A DNA stretch of 41,072 bases from DATIXD01 sp035518875. Its GTDB lineage: Bacteria > Pseudomonadota > Gammaproteobacteria > Methylococcales > Methylococcaceae. Of this stretch, positions 15,662 to 24,298 are shown piece after piece. The stretch lies in assembly GCA_035518875.1 (NCBI GenBank), contig DATIXD010000014.1, positions 1-41,072 on the forward strand, read 5' to 3'. The notes beneath the pieces are model-generated. The model saw nothing but the letters and a program-made list of their open reading frames with translations, had not been told where the DNA came from and searched no databases. The first letter of the stretch is position 1, and each line of letters starts with the position of its first letter. The position numbers and the translations under genes are program-made.

Positions 15662-18226
15662 ATGGCCGACCCAATAACTGATTTCCCATACTGGAGTCGT
15701 GATGTTGCTGAGCTGAGCGCTGCTCTGGGCTCGGACTCGGGGGGGTTGTCGTCCGAAAATGCCGCCGCGAAACTTCGCGAAGTCGGCCCCAACAGCGTCG
15801 AGGACGCGAGCCACCTGAGCGCTCTGCGCCTGCTCCTGCGGCAATTCGAAAGCCCGCTCGTACTCATTCTCATCTTCGGCGCCGTGATATCGCTGGCGCT
15901 GGGGGAATGGGTGGACGCAAGCATCATTCTGACGATCGTGCTCGGCAGCACCCTGCTCGGTTTCTATCAGGAGTACCGGGCATCGGCCGCGGTCGAAGAG
16001 CTCAAGCGCCGCCTCGCGTTGACATGCCGTGTGGTGCGAAATGGCATTGAGCAAACTGTGCCTGTAAGCACCATCGTGCCCGGCGATGTCATCGTGCTAT
16101 CGGCAGGCAACCTCATTCCTGCCGATGGGCGCCTGATCGAGGCCATGGACTTCCTGGTCAACGAAGCCAGCCTGACCGGCGAATCCTTCCCCGTCGAGAA
16201 GCAGCCCGGGATCGTTCCGCCGGAGACGCCCGTCGCGGGGCGTACCAACGCCGTCTACCTTGGAGCTTCGGTCCAGAGCGGCAAGGCGAAGATGCTTGTG
16301 GTCGAAACGGGGAGCCGGACCGCCTTCGGCGCGATTGTGGTGCGGCTCAAGGCGCGCGAGCCCGAGACGGAGTTCGAGCGCGGTATTCGGCATTTCGGCT
16401 ACATGCTGATCCGGGTGATGATCGTCATCGTTCTGTTCGTGCTGACGGTAAACCTGCTTCTTGGCCGGCCGTTGATCGAGTCGCTGCTGTTTGCGGTAGC
16501 GCTCGCTGTCGGTCTATCGCCGGAACTGCTGCCCGCCATCATCAGCGTGACGCTGTCCGCCGGCGCACGCGCGATGGCCAAGCAGGGTGTCATCGTCCGC
16601 CGCCTGAATGCCATCGAGAACCTTGGCAGCATGGATATATTCTGTACGGACAAGACCGGCACGCTGACCGAGGGCGTCATCGTCCTTCAGGACGCCACAG
16701 ACGCAGATGGCCGGACATCGACGCGGGTCATGCAGCTCGCCTTTCTCAACGCGGCCTTCGAGACCGGCATCGACAACCCCCTCGATGCCGCCCTCGTAGC
16801 GGTCGGCAAGAGTACCGGACTGACGACGAGTGGATACCGCAAGATCGATGAGATTCCCTATGACTTTCAACGCAAGCGGCTGACGATCGTCTCGGCGGTG
16901 GACGGCGATACATCGCAGCACCTGATCGTCACCAAGGGCGCTTTCGCGAATCTGCTTGCCATCTGTTCCACGGTAGACCGCGACGGTGGGAATGTTCCTC
17001 TCACGACGGACCTTCACGAGCGGCTTGGGGCGTTCTACCAGGCCAAGGGTGAGGCAGGATTTCGGGTCCTGGCCGTGGCGACACGCAGGATCGCGGCGAA
17101 AGACCGCTACGGCCGCGACGATGAGGGCGGGATGGCATTTGCCGGATTCCTGGTCTTCTTCGATCCGCCCAAATCGGACGCGCAGCAGACGATCCGCGAT
17201 CTCACCAACCTCGGCATCCGCGTCAAGGTCATCAGCGGCGACAATCGCCACGTCACGGCGCACCTGGCGGAAGCGGTGGGACTCGATCCGAAGGCGATGA
17301 TTACCGGCGAGGAACTGGCCAGGCTCAACAACGAAGCGCTCGGGCAGCGCGCGCCGCGCACCGATCTCTTCGTCGAAGTCGATCCCCAGCAGAAGGAGCG
17401 CATTATCCGCGCCTTGCAGAAGACCGGACATGCCGTCGGGTATCTCGGCGACGGCATCAACGATGCGCCTGCGCTGCATGCGGCCGATGTCGGCATCTCG
17501 GTCGACCAGGCGGTGGACGTGGCCCGTGAGAGCGCCGACATCATTCTTTTGAAGCCCGATCTGGATGTCTTGCGCCGCGGCGTGGAGGATGGCCGACGCA
17601 CCTTCGCCAACACGCTCAAATACATCAACATTACGACCAGCGCGAATTTCGGCAACATGGTCAGCATGGCGCTGGCAACCCCGCTGCTCCCGTTCCTCCC
17701 GCTCGCCGCCAAGCAAATCCTGCTCAACAATTTCCTATCTGACGTACCGTCGATTGCAATCTCGACCGACAACGTCGATCCGGAAAACGTCACAAGTCCT
17801 CAGCGCTGGCAGATCAAAGACGTGCATCGGTTCATGATCGTCTTCGGGCTGATCAGCTCCGTCTTCGATCTGCTGACGTTCGGGATTCTGCTGCTGGCCT
17901 TTCATGCCACTGAAGCGGTTTTCCAGACGACATGGTTCGTCATTTCACTGCTGACGGAACTCGCCGTTGTCCTGGTTCTTCGAACGCACGGTTCCGCGTT
18001 CCGCAGCAAGCCGAGCAACACGCTGTTGTGGACCACTGTCGTCATGAGCGTCGTCGCCCTCGTCATCCCCTACCTCGGACCCCTTCCCTCTGTGTTCGGT
18101 TTTGTGCCGCTGTCGGCGCTCCAGATGGGGACCGTTCTTGTCATCGTCGTTGGATACGTCGCAGCGACTGAAGGGGCGAAGGCATGGTTTTACAAAACGC
18201 GACCTGGCATGAATTTAAAACCTTAA
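15662..18226 (+). CDS. P-type ATPase, MgtA/P3B-like (Mg2+ importer family)
   Basis: An 854-residue cation-transporting P-type ATPase. In order: N-terminal cytoplasmic segment, first helix pair (about 60-100), actuator domain with the TGES loop (about residue 180), phosphorylation motif DKTGTLTEG (about 330), nucleotide-binding domain with KGAF (about 425) and hinge GDGINDAPAL (about 600), then six C-terminal helices. The EDAS...FESPLVLILIFGAVIS start and the NNFLSDVPSIAISTDNVD segment near helix 6 are typical of MgtA/MgtB. No MgtC or leader element is seen. It ends 12 bases before ftsH. Substrate assigned by family. Confidence 0.9.
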   Translation: MADPITDFPYWSRDVAELSAALGSDSGGLSSENAAAKLREVGPNSVEDASHLSALRLLLRQFESPLVLILIFGAVISLALGEWVDASIILTIVLGSTLLGFYQEYRASAAVEELKRRLALTCRVVRNGIEQTVPVSTIVPGDVIVLSAGNLIPADGRLIEAMDFLVNEASLTGESFPVEKQPGIVPPETPVAGRTNAVYLGASVQSGKAKMLVVETGSRTAFGAIVVRLKAREPETEFERGIRHFGYMLIRVMIVIVLFVLTVNLLLGRPLIESLLFAVALAVGLSPELLPAIISVTLSAGARAMAKQGVIVRRLNAIENLGSMDIFCTDKTGTLTEGVIVLQDATDADGRTSTRVMQLAFLNAAFETGIDNPLDAALVAVGKSTGLTTSGYRKIDEIPYDFQRKRLTIVSAVDGDTSQHLIVTKGAFANLLAICSTVDRDGGNVPLTTDLHERLGAFYQAKGEAGFRVLAVATRRIAAKDRYGRDDEGGMAFAGFLVFFDPPKSDAQQTIRDLTNLGIRVKVISGDNRHVTAHLAEAVGLDPKAMITGEELARLNNEALGQRAPRTDLFVEVDPQQKERIIRALQKTGHAVGYLGDGINDAPALHAADVGISVDQAVDVARESADIILLKPDLDVLRRGVEDGRRTFANTLKYINITTSANFGNMVSMALATPLLPFLPLAAKQILLNNFLSDVPSIAISTDNVDPENVTSPQRWQIKDVHRFMIVFGLISSVFDLLTFGILLLAFHATEAVFQTTWFVISLLTELAVVLVLRTHGSAFRSKPSNTLLWTTVVMSVVALVIPYLGPLPSVFGFVPLSALQMGTVLVIVVGYVAATEGAKAWFYKTRPGMNLKP

Positions 18227-18238
18227 GGGGGGTGGACC

Positions 18239-20206
18239 ATGAACGAACCGGAATCGTCACAAAGAAAACACGACCGCGACGATGAAAAGAAGCGCCAGGA
18301 GCAAGGTCGGCGTCAGTTTCATTTCGGCATCACCTACTTGATCACAAGCCTAATAGTCTTGTGGCTGTTCCAGCAATTTGTCTTGAATCCTCTCACCCCG
18401 AGCACAGAAATTCCTTACAGCGAGTTCAAGACAAAACTGGCTGATGCTCAAATCGTAAAGGTAACCATCGGCGGAAGGGGCATCGTCGGTGAGATGAAAA
18501 ATCCCAAACCGGACGGAGCTCCTCCGGTCGTCTCATTCAATACCGTACCTGCGTCTGGGGGCGACCCCAAGCTGATTGAGGAGTTACAAAACGCAAAAGT
18601 AACTTACTCGTTCGAGCGCCCACCGAACCCCCTGGCTGGCATTTTACTGGAATATCTTCTGCCGCTCGCCTTACTCGGCGGTTTCTGGTACATGGCCTAC
18701 CGGCGAGGGGGCGTGGCCGCCGGCGGAGGGCTGGGCGGCATCTTTGGGATCGGCAAGAGCAAAGCGACCGAGGTCAAGCCCGAGGATGTTACGGTCACAT
18801 ACAAAGATGTGGGCGGAGCGGATGAAGCCATTGCCGAGCTCCAAGAGATCATTCAGTTTCTGAAGGCGCCAGAGCAATTTGCTCAACTCGGCGGGCATAT
18901 CCCCAAGGGCGTGTTGATCGTCGGACCCCCGGGCACCGGCAAGACGCTGCTGGCCAAAGCAACGGCCGGCGAGGCCCAGGTCGCGTTCTTCGAGACCAGT
19001 GGCTCCGAGTTTGTCGAGATGTTCGTTGGCGTGGGCGCCGCACGCGTGCGCGACCTGTTCGAGCAGGCGCGCAAGGCGGCTCCTGCGATCGTTTTCATTG
19101 ACGAGATTGATGCCATTGGTCAGAGCCGGGGAGGCGTGATGCGCCTGGGCAGCAATGACGAGCGTGAGCAGACCCTCAACCAGTTGCTGGCGGAGATTGA
19201 CGGTTTCAAAACCGACACCAGCGCCCCGGTGATTATCATGGCCGCCACGAACTGTCCGGAGGTGCTCGACCCGGCACTTCTGCGCGCGGGCCGCTTTGAT
19301 CGCCAGATCGCCATCGGCAATCCAGATCTCGTTGGCCGAGTGCAAATCCTGCGGATTCATAGCAAGAGTGTAAAGCTGGCGGCAGACTTTGACTTGGAGC
19401 GGGCCGCCCGGATGACAGCGGGTTTTAGCGGCGCTGATCTGGCGAATGCCATGAATGAGGCGGCATTACTCGCCGCCCGGCACAGGGCCGCGGCAGTTAC
19501 GCTGAATGATTTCGAGGCGGCGATCGAACGGGTGATTGCGGGATCCGAGAAAAAGAGTCGGGTGATGAACGAGCAGGAGCGAACTACGGTTGCATACCAC
19601 GAGTCTGGCCACGCGCTGGTGGCTGAACTGGTACCGCATGGTGAACCGGTCGGCAAGATCAGCATCGTTCCACACACCCGTGGCGCCTTGGGCTACACCA
19701 TGCAAATACCAACCGAAGACCGCTATCTGCTCTCGATCGACGAACTGAAGGACAGGATCGCCGTAATGTTGGGCGGGCGTGCCGGCGAAAGGGTGGAGTT
19801 CGGGACCATCAGCACCGGGGCCAGTGACGACATTATGCGGGCAACTGAGCTGGCCCGCCGTATGGTCACGGAATTTGGCATGAGTGAAAAGCTTGGCTCG
19901 GTGCGCTACGCAGGTCAACAGCTCCAATACCTGGGGGGATCGGTCGGGGACGATAGCCAGATCAGTCCAGAGACTCGTCAAGTGATCGACGCGGAAGTCC
20001 GGCTTCTCGTGACCGAACAGTACGAGCGTGCTCAGGCACTTCTGAAGGACCACCACGCGGCCCTTAAGACATTGGCCCAGCAACTGCTGAAGCAAGAAAC
20101 GGTGAGCGGTAGTGTCGTGAAAGAGGCACTGGAAAATAGTCCGGGCCCAGGATCTCCTGGCGATGGCGCCCACATGGCAGAGTCAAAGCAAGAGGTAAGC
20201 GAGTGA
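18239..20206 (+). CDS. ftsH: ATP-dependent zinc metalloprotease FtsH
   Basis: A 655-residue membrane AAA+ protease that degrades misfolded and regulatory membrane proteins. Two membrane segments (about residues 30-50 and 138-155) flank the periplasmic domain. The AAA+ module has Walker A GPPGTGKT, Walker B IVFIDEIDAIG, the SRH region and arginine fingers (RAGRFDR). The protease domain has HESGH (zinc and catalytic Glu) and the distal Asp in STGASDDIMRATELARR. GGGG at 18228-18231 lies upstream of ATG 18239. The short distance from the MgtA-like gene suggests one transcript. Several details (NCPEVLD, MRLGSNDE) differ from housekeeping FtsH, so this may be an accessory, stress-island copy. Confidence 0.93.
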   Translation: MNEPESSQRKHDRDDEKKRQEQGRRQFHFGITYLITSLIVLWLFQQFVLNPLTPSTEIPYSEFKTKLADAQIVKVTIGGRGIVGEMKNPKPDGAPPVVSFNTVPASGGDPKLIEELQNAKVTYSFERPPNPLAGILLEYLLPLALLGGFWYMAYRRGGVAAGGGLGGIFGIGKSKATEVKPEDVTVTYKDVGGADEAIAELQEIIQFLKAPEQFAQLGGHIPKGVLIVGPPGTGKTLLAKATAGEAQVAFFETSGSEFVEMFVGVGAARVRDLFEQARKAAPAIVFIDEIDAIGQSRGGVMRLGSNDEREQTLNQLLAEIDGFKTDTSAPVIIMAATNCPEVLDPALLRAGRFDRQIAIGNPDLVGRVQILRIHSKSVKLAADFDLERAARMTAGFSGADLANAMNEAALLAARHRAAAVTLNDFEAAIERVIAGSEKKSRVMNEQERTTVAYHESGHALVAELVPHGEPVGKISIVPHTRGALGYTMQIPTEDRYLLSIDELKDRIAVMLGGRAGERVEFGTISTGASDDIMRATELARRMVTEFGMSEKLGSVRYAGQQLQYLGGSVGDDSQISPETRQVIDAEVRLLVTEQYERAQALLKDHHAALKTLAQQLLKQETVSGSVVKEALENSPGPGSPGDGAHMAESKQEVSE

Positions 20207-20641
20207 GCTTGTGGCGGAACGCGTTGTCGATATTTGAGCAGTCATCAATGAGATCATCACAGTTAAGCTGCTGCCATACATGAATGAACGTAACAATCGG
20301 GATCTTGCTCGGATTTTCCGTGGAGGCTGTTCCGAATGTTCTCGCCATTATCAATAAGCCGGACTCGTCACTTGGTATGTGCTGCGTGCATCAGTTCTGT
20401 CCGCTATTTCGGGATCGGCGCAACAACTCGGCCCGACAGGGACCATACAGGGTTCTGCCAAAGTCCACCGGAGAGATTGGATTGCGGCCCCTGGCTGCGA
20501 CTATTCTAAGCGTGAAGGAGATGGCGGAAAGATTAGGATAGATGAGGAAATCATTGCTTGCAGGATTCAGATATTGTAGGCTGATAGCGGTCGACGACAA
20601 CCTTTTTCACCCGAAGACGAAGCCAAAGGGCAGCATCATCC
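20207..20641. other. Intergenic region, no gene recognised
   Basis: About 435 bases between ftsH and the UbiB-like gene. Small open frames (20284-20541, 20379-20579) have no ribosome site and no family resemblance. I see no terminator, repeat or sigma-54 element here. The UbiB start at 20642 also lacks a convincing ribosome site. Confidence 0.5.
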
Positions 20642-22306
20642 ATGAACATTTCACTACTCACACGATTGGATCGCAACGTCCACCGGGTAGGCGATATTAT
20701 CGGCGTTCTGGCCAAGTACGGCCTCGCCGATTGGGTCAAGGGTCTGGATGTCCCGTGGATCCAGGAGCGCATTCGGAGCGTAGACGGCCAGCATATCCCC
20801 GACCTCAAAATCGAGGAGCGTGTGCGCCTGGCCTTCACCGAACTCGGCACCACCTTCATTAAACTCGGCCAGATGCTCAGCACGCGGCCCGACCTCGTCG
20901 GCCCTGAGATGGCCGGGGAACTGGCCCACCTGCAAACGGCAGTCCCGGCCGATCCGCCCGCCACGGTCCGGGCCACGATCAAAGCCGAGTTCGGTAAGCC
21001 GCCGGGCAATCTGTTTGCGCATTTCAATGAGGAGCCATTAGCTTCGGCTTCGATCGCCCAGGTCCATGTGGCCCGCCTGCACTCGGGCGAGCACGTTGTC
21101 GTCAAAGTCCAGCACGCCGGCATTGAGGACAAGATCATGCCCGACCTCGATATTCTTGGCGGCCTGGCCGAGTGGGTGGAAGAACACTCTTCCCAGCTGC
21201 GTCCCTACCAGCCCGAAGCGGTCGCCCGGCAATTCCGCCGCACCCTCCTGCGCGAGCTGGATTTCACCTTCGAACGCCGCAATCTCGAGGAATTCGCGAA
21301 AAATTTCGCCCAGGACGGGACCGTTCATTTCCCCCGTGCTTATGCGCCCTTCTCGACGCGCCGCGTTCTGACAATGGAAAAGCTGGACGGCATCCTCGTC
21401 ACCCACCCCAGGGCGCTCGCCAACTCGGGCGTTGACCTCAATGAATTCGCTCGCCGCGGTGCCACGATGTATCTCCAGATGATTTTCCGGGATGCGTTCT
21501 ACCATGCCGACCCGCATCCCGGTAACCTCATGCTCCTGCCCGGCGGTGTGGTCGGGGTGCTTGACTGCGGCATGGTCGGACGCGTCGATGAAGAACTGGC
21601 GGAAGGCCTCGATGACTTGCTTATGGCCGTGGTCAACCACAACTCGGTGGACCTGGAGGAAACACTCCTTCGCGTCGGCTCCGCGCCGGCGGCCACGCCC
21701 CGCCAACTCTTGCGCGCCGACCTCACCGATTTTATCGCCGACTACGTGAGCCAGTCCATTCAGGACATGAACATGAGCGGCGCGTTGAACGATCTGTTTG
21801 GAATCATCCGCCGCAACAATATCATCTTGCCGCCCCCGCTTTCGATGCTGCTGCGCACCCTGGTCGAATTGGAGGGGACTGCCCAGCGGTTGAGTCCGGA
21901 GTTCAGCCTCGCCGAAGTGATCCGCCCGTATTACGACACGATGGTCCGCAAGCGGTTTTCGGTCCGGCGCATCTTGGGCCGGCTTCAGCACGCGTATAGC
22001 GACTGGGAGCGGCTCGCGGCGTCGCTGCCGCGCGACCTGAACGACGTCCTCAAGCGGGTGCGCGACAGCACCTTCTCCGTCCACCTGGACCTCCGTCGTA
22101 TCGACCCCGTGATCAACCGCCTGGTGCTTGGGGTGATGACCGCCGCGCTGTTTGTCGGGTCTTCCCTACTCTGGAGCATGAAAGCGCCGCCGACAATCAA
22201 GGACGTTTCGGTTGTCGGCGCGGCCGGTTTCCTCATCGCAATTTATCTCAGTTGGCGTCTGCTGCGTGCCATCAAGAAGTCCGGCGACATCAAGTCGAAG
22301 GAATAA
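20642..22306 (+). CDS. UbiB/ABC1/AarF-family atypical kinase
   Basis: A 554-residue member of the UbiB family, which supports ubiquinone or other isoprenoid-lipid metabolism. The invariant KxGQ motif is in TFIKLGQMLSTRPDLVG (about residue 75), the Ala-rich nucleotide loop is ASASIAQVHVA (about 137), and the kinase HRD-equivalent region is HADPHPGNLMLLPGG with VLDCGMVGRV following (DFG-like). Two C-terminal membrane helices (about 495-515 and 522-543) are typical of bacterial UbiB. It lies between ftsH and cassette 2. The family's catalytic role (ATPase versus kinase) is still debated. Confidence 0.9.
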   Translation: MNISLLTRLDRNVHRVGDIIGVLAKYGLADWVKGLDVPWIQERIRSVDGQHIPDLKIEERVRLAFTELGTTFIKLGQMLSTRPDLVGPEMAGELAHLQTAVPADPPATVRATIKAEFGKPPGNLFAHFNEEPLASASIAQVHVARLHSGEHVVVKVQHAGIEDKIMPDLDILGGLAEWVEEHSSQLRPYQPEAVARQFRRTLLRELDFTFERRNLEEFAKNFAQDGTVHFPRAYAPFSTRRVLTMEKLDGILVTHPRALANSGVDLNEFARRGATMYLQMIFRDAFYHADPHPGNLMLLPGGVVGVLDCGMVGRVDEELAEGLDDLLMAVVNHNSVDLEETLLRVGSAPAATPRQLLRADLTDFIADYVSQSIQDMNMSGALNDLFGIIRRNNIILPPPLSMLLRTLVELEGTAQRLSPEFSLAEVIRPYYDTMVRKRFSVRRILGRLQHAYSDWERLAASLPRDLNDVLKRVRDSTFSVHLDLRRIDPVINRLVLGVMTAALFVGSSLLWSMKAPPTIKDVSVVGAAGFLIAIYLSWRLLRAIKKSGDIKSKE

Positions 22307-22480
22307 GAAAGGTTCACGGTGCCTGAGCGCAGCTGACATTGGAGCCACTGGTGGAGCCTAATTTGAGAGGGGAGGATCCGCAGGTTGAGCGGGGTGGCAG
22401 GATCATCCTCCAGAATCGGACCTTCGGTCTGCACTAATGCGAAACCTTTTCGCACGGCGGTGAAGAGAAGGAGAAAAGCG

Positions 22481-22654
22481 ATGCTCGAACGCGTGCGCGA
22501 GCATCCCGAGACCATGCGCGCCGCCGCGATCGATTCATTCGGCGAGACCAGTGCCCTTTCGATCCACTCCCTGCCGGTGCCCGAACCCGTCGAGATCGAG
22601 GCGCTGACCGCGATCAACAAGCATTGCTTCAAACCTGCATCGCATTTGCCATAA
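22481..22654 (+). pseudogene. Truncated zinc-type alcohol dehydrogenase/quinone oxidoreductase N-terminus
   Basis: ATG 22481 has a good ribosome site (AAGGAGA, 22468-22474). The frame gives MRAAAIDSFGETSALSIHSL then PVPEPVEIEALTAI, the standard N-terminus of medium-chain dehydrogenases (M-K-A-A-A-I-D-x-F-G ... PVPEP). At about 22612 it switches to INKHCFKPASHLP, which is the last part of the sigma-54 activator's C-terminus as preserved in cassette 3. So an oxidoreductase gene has been cut off after about 45 codons by the arrival of cassette 2, or the join formed through deletion. It might still be translated as a 57-residue peptide. Confidence 0.6.
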
Positions 22655-22696
22655 CCTTTCCCTGAAAACCAACACCCTTTTCACTAAATATAGTTA

Positions 22697-22772
22697 ATTC
22701 TCGAAGAATCGGCAAATTTGGGTTCGTGAGCCATAGTGTTTTCAATAAATTACGATTGGCATACCCGTTGCA
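22697..22772 (+). promoter_or_regulatory. Sigma-54 promoter cassette 2 (UAS, IHF-like site, -24/-12)
   Basis: The dyad ATTCTCGAAGAAT is at 22697-22709, an IHF-like site TTTCAATAAATTA at 22740-22752, and the -24/-12 element TGGCATACCCGTTGCA at 22757-22772, predicting a start near 22782. Spacing is the same as in cassettes 1, 3 and 4. It precedes a broken STAS gene and the cluster of a helical protein, a DUF1269 protein and an M48 protease. Confidence 0.85.
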
Positions 22773-22811
22773 ATATGTATAGTGCATAAAAGTGGTTTCA
22801 AGAAAGAATCG

Positions 22812-22974
22812 ATGAGGTTGAGAATTCAGAGATCGGGGGAAAATGGAAGTCGTGACCTTTACCCTGAGTGGTCGAATCAAGGCGGAAGAGGTGGCAGAGT
22901 TGCAAAGACTCTTCGAAGTCGAAGAACAAGACCACCGCATCGATCTGAATTTGAAAGAAGTTCAGCGCAGTTAG
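22812..22974 (+). pseudogene. Broken STAS gene in cassette 2
   Basis: It starts MRLRIQRSGEN like the intact STAS gene (MTLRIQRSAKGE) but a one-base insertion near 22843 throws the frame off. Reading past it restores TFTLSGRIKAEEVAELQRLF and HRIDLNLKEVQ, then a stop at 22972-22974 replaces the second half. The intact parent is at 10247. It keeps no plausible function as protein but the surrounding promoter is intact. Confidence 0.8.
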
Positions 22975-22977
22975 TAT

Positions 22978-23008
22978 TTCTGGAGCATTATCACATTAGA
23001 AAGGAGGA
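22978..23008 (+). repeat. Direct repeat: HdeD leader/ribosome-site block (copy A)
   Basis: A 31-base block with the ribosome site AAAGGAGGA is identical at 31176-31206, where it precedes an intact HdeD gene. Here it precedes only a 17-codon HdeD remnant. It shows that cassettes 2 and 4 once shared the same downstream gene. Confidence 0.85.
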
Positions 23009-23027
23009 CAAACATGAACGTATAAAC

Positions 23028-23081
23028 ATGAACGTACAAAGCGCCATAGATGTACTCAAGCAAGCCAGGGGGGATGCATGA
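23028..23081 (+). pseudogene. HdeD N-terminal remnant (17 codons)
   Basis: The frame MNVQSAIDVLKQARGDA resembles the first residues of the HdeD paralogues (MNAQSTTNVFKE, MNGQSTLDAFKE) and then stops. A small tandem duplication just upstream (CATGAACGTA twice, around 23013-23035) produces a first ATG that stops after three codons. It is a leftover of an HdeD gene deleted from this cluster; a short leader peptide is a less likely alternative. Confidence 0.6.
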
Positions 23082-23132
23082 TGCTCTTCAGAAAATTGTT
23101 CGCTTCCCCCTCAACAAAGAAAGGAGACAGTC

Positions 23133-23519
23133 ATGATGGATACTAAGGTTAAAGACGCGCTCGACCACATTCGAGCATCTACGCAAGAGCTGCATAAAGC
23201 GATCAGTGATGCCGCGGCAAAGCGCGGCGGGGCCCTAAAGGCCGATCTCGAGGTCGTTCCGCAAAAGGCCAAGGCGATCACGGAGTCTATCAAGGGCTCC
23301 ATTGATACCCAGAACGAGGCCATAAAGAAGGACCTCAAAGAGGCCGCCACGTATCTCGAAGCGGTGCAGAAGCACGCCGCCGAGGGTCTGAAGAGGACCG
23401 GCCACGCATTCCAGGCCTCGATCAGACAAACCCTCGCCGACGCGCGCGCTTCGGCTCAAAAGGTCAGCGAAGCCGTTGCAGCAAAGCGTTCGGCTGAGTC
23501 TACAAAAACCCGCAAATAG
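23133..23519 (+). CDS. Helical phasin-like protein
   Basis: A 128-residue, almost entirely alpha-helical protein, rich in Ala, Lys and Glu, without Cys, signal peptide or membrane segment. Repeated amphipathic stretches such as DALDHIRASTQELHKAISDAA and AATYLEAVQKHAAEGLKRTG recall phasins or apolipoprotein-like helical proteins. ATG 23133 follows AAAGGAGA. It is the first intact gene behind sigma-54 cassette 2. No catalytic motif is visible; function unknown, perhaps surface or nucleoid binding. Confidence 0.7.
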   Translation: MMDTKVKDALDHIRASTQELHKAISDAAAKRGGALKADLEVVPQKAKAITESIKGSIDTQNEAIKKDLKEAATYLEAVQKHAAEGLKRTGHAFQASIRQTLADARASAQKVSEAVAAKRSAESTKTRK

Positions 23520-23531
23520 TAGGAGGGTGCC

Positions 23532-24080
23532 ATGCACAATTACATCGCTGTGGTCTTTGACGGTACAACCAAAGCGTACGAAGGTCTGCACGCGCTCTGG
23601 CAACTTGATGACGAAGGAGAAATCACCGTACACGGAACTGCGGTGGTCCATCGTAACGACTGGGGCCAGTTCCAAGTCGATACAAAGGAGACGCATCCCG
23701 CCTTGGCTACCGCCGTTGGCGTAGGCGTTGGCGCCTTGCTGGGCGCTTTGGCGGGACCGGCGGGCGCAGCGGTTGGCGCCGCTGGGGGAGCGGCTATCGG
23801 CGCCGCAACGGGAGGCGTGGTTGGCGCCACTACGGATCTGATTCGCGCAGACAATCGCGATCAAGCGGGCTTCGAGACGAGGTCCGTTATTGGCGCTGGC
23901 CAATCTGCCGTCATCGCCGACGTGAGCGAAGACTGGACGTCGGCGATCGATACGCGGATGCGCAACCTTGGCGGAATTGTCTTTCGGCGCGCATGGAGTG
24001 ATGTACGAGCCGATACATGGTTCGACGACAGCTATCTCTACCCTTACGAGTACATCCCGAGCAGCTATCCCCTCTGGTAG
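23532..24080 (+). CDS. DUF1269-type protein with glycine-zipper core
   Basis: A 182-residue protein beginning NYIAVVFDGTTKAYEGLHAL, followed by a Gly/Ala-rich double segment (about residues 60-100: VGVGVGALLGALAGPAGAAV and following) that would form a glycine-zipper hairpin in a membrane. The second half has IGAGQSAVIADVSEDWTSAIDTRM, which matches in layout the paralogue at 31866 (KPGKTAVVAEVEEEWVMPVDTRM). These are traits of DUF1269 proteins. A Tyr-rich tail ends the protein. ATG 23532 has AGGAGGG twelve bases upstream, and the gene follows the helical-protein gene by 12 bases. Role unknown. Confidence 0.8.
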   Translation: MHNYIAVVFDGTTKAYEGLHALWQLDDEGEITVHGTAVVHRNDWGQFQVDTKETHPALATAVGVGVGALLGALAGPAGAAVGAAGGAAIGAATGGVVGATTDLIRADNRDQAGFETRSVIGAGQSAVIADVSEDWTSAIDTRMRNLGGIVFRRAWSDVRADTWFDDSYLYPYEYIPSSYPLW

Positions 24081-24298
24081 GGGCTAATAACCCCGCCTCA
24101 ATGGTGGCCTCGGTGCCGGGTTCGGCGCCGAGGCCGAGGTGTGGGCTGTTGCGCCGCGGCTACCGTCGAAGGTGTCGCGACGGAGTCGTGTAACCCGCCG
24201 CGCTAAAGTGATGAAGGATTACGCGGGCTCGGACCAAGGCGCGTTCGTGGTTTCGAGTAACGACCAACGTGCACAAATATTGTGCCAGGAGGCGATCG

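Noticed and set aside
16514..17716. 400-codon open frame on the minus strand within the P-type ATPase gene
   Set aside because: Exact shadow of a GC-rich gene whose plus-strand product has all P-type ATPase motifs.
20284..20541. 85-codon open frame between ftsH and the UbiB-like gene
   Set aside because: No ribosome site and no recognisable motif.
22371..22411. Inverted repeat GGAGGAT/ATCCTCC behind the UbiB-like gene as a terminator
   Set aside because: Seven-base arms with a 27-base loop and no T-run; too weak.
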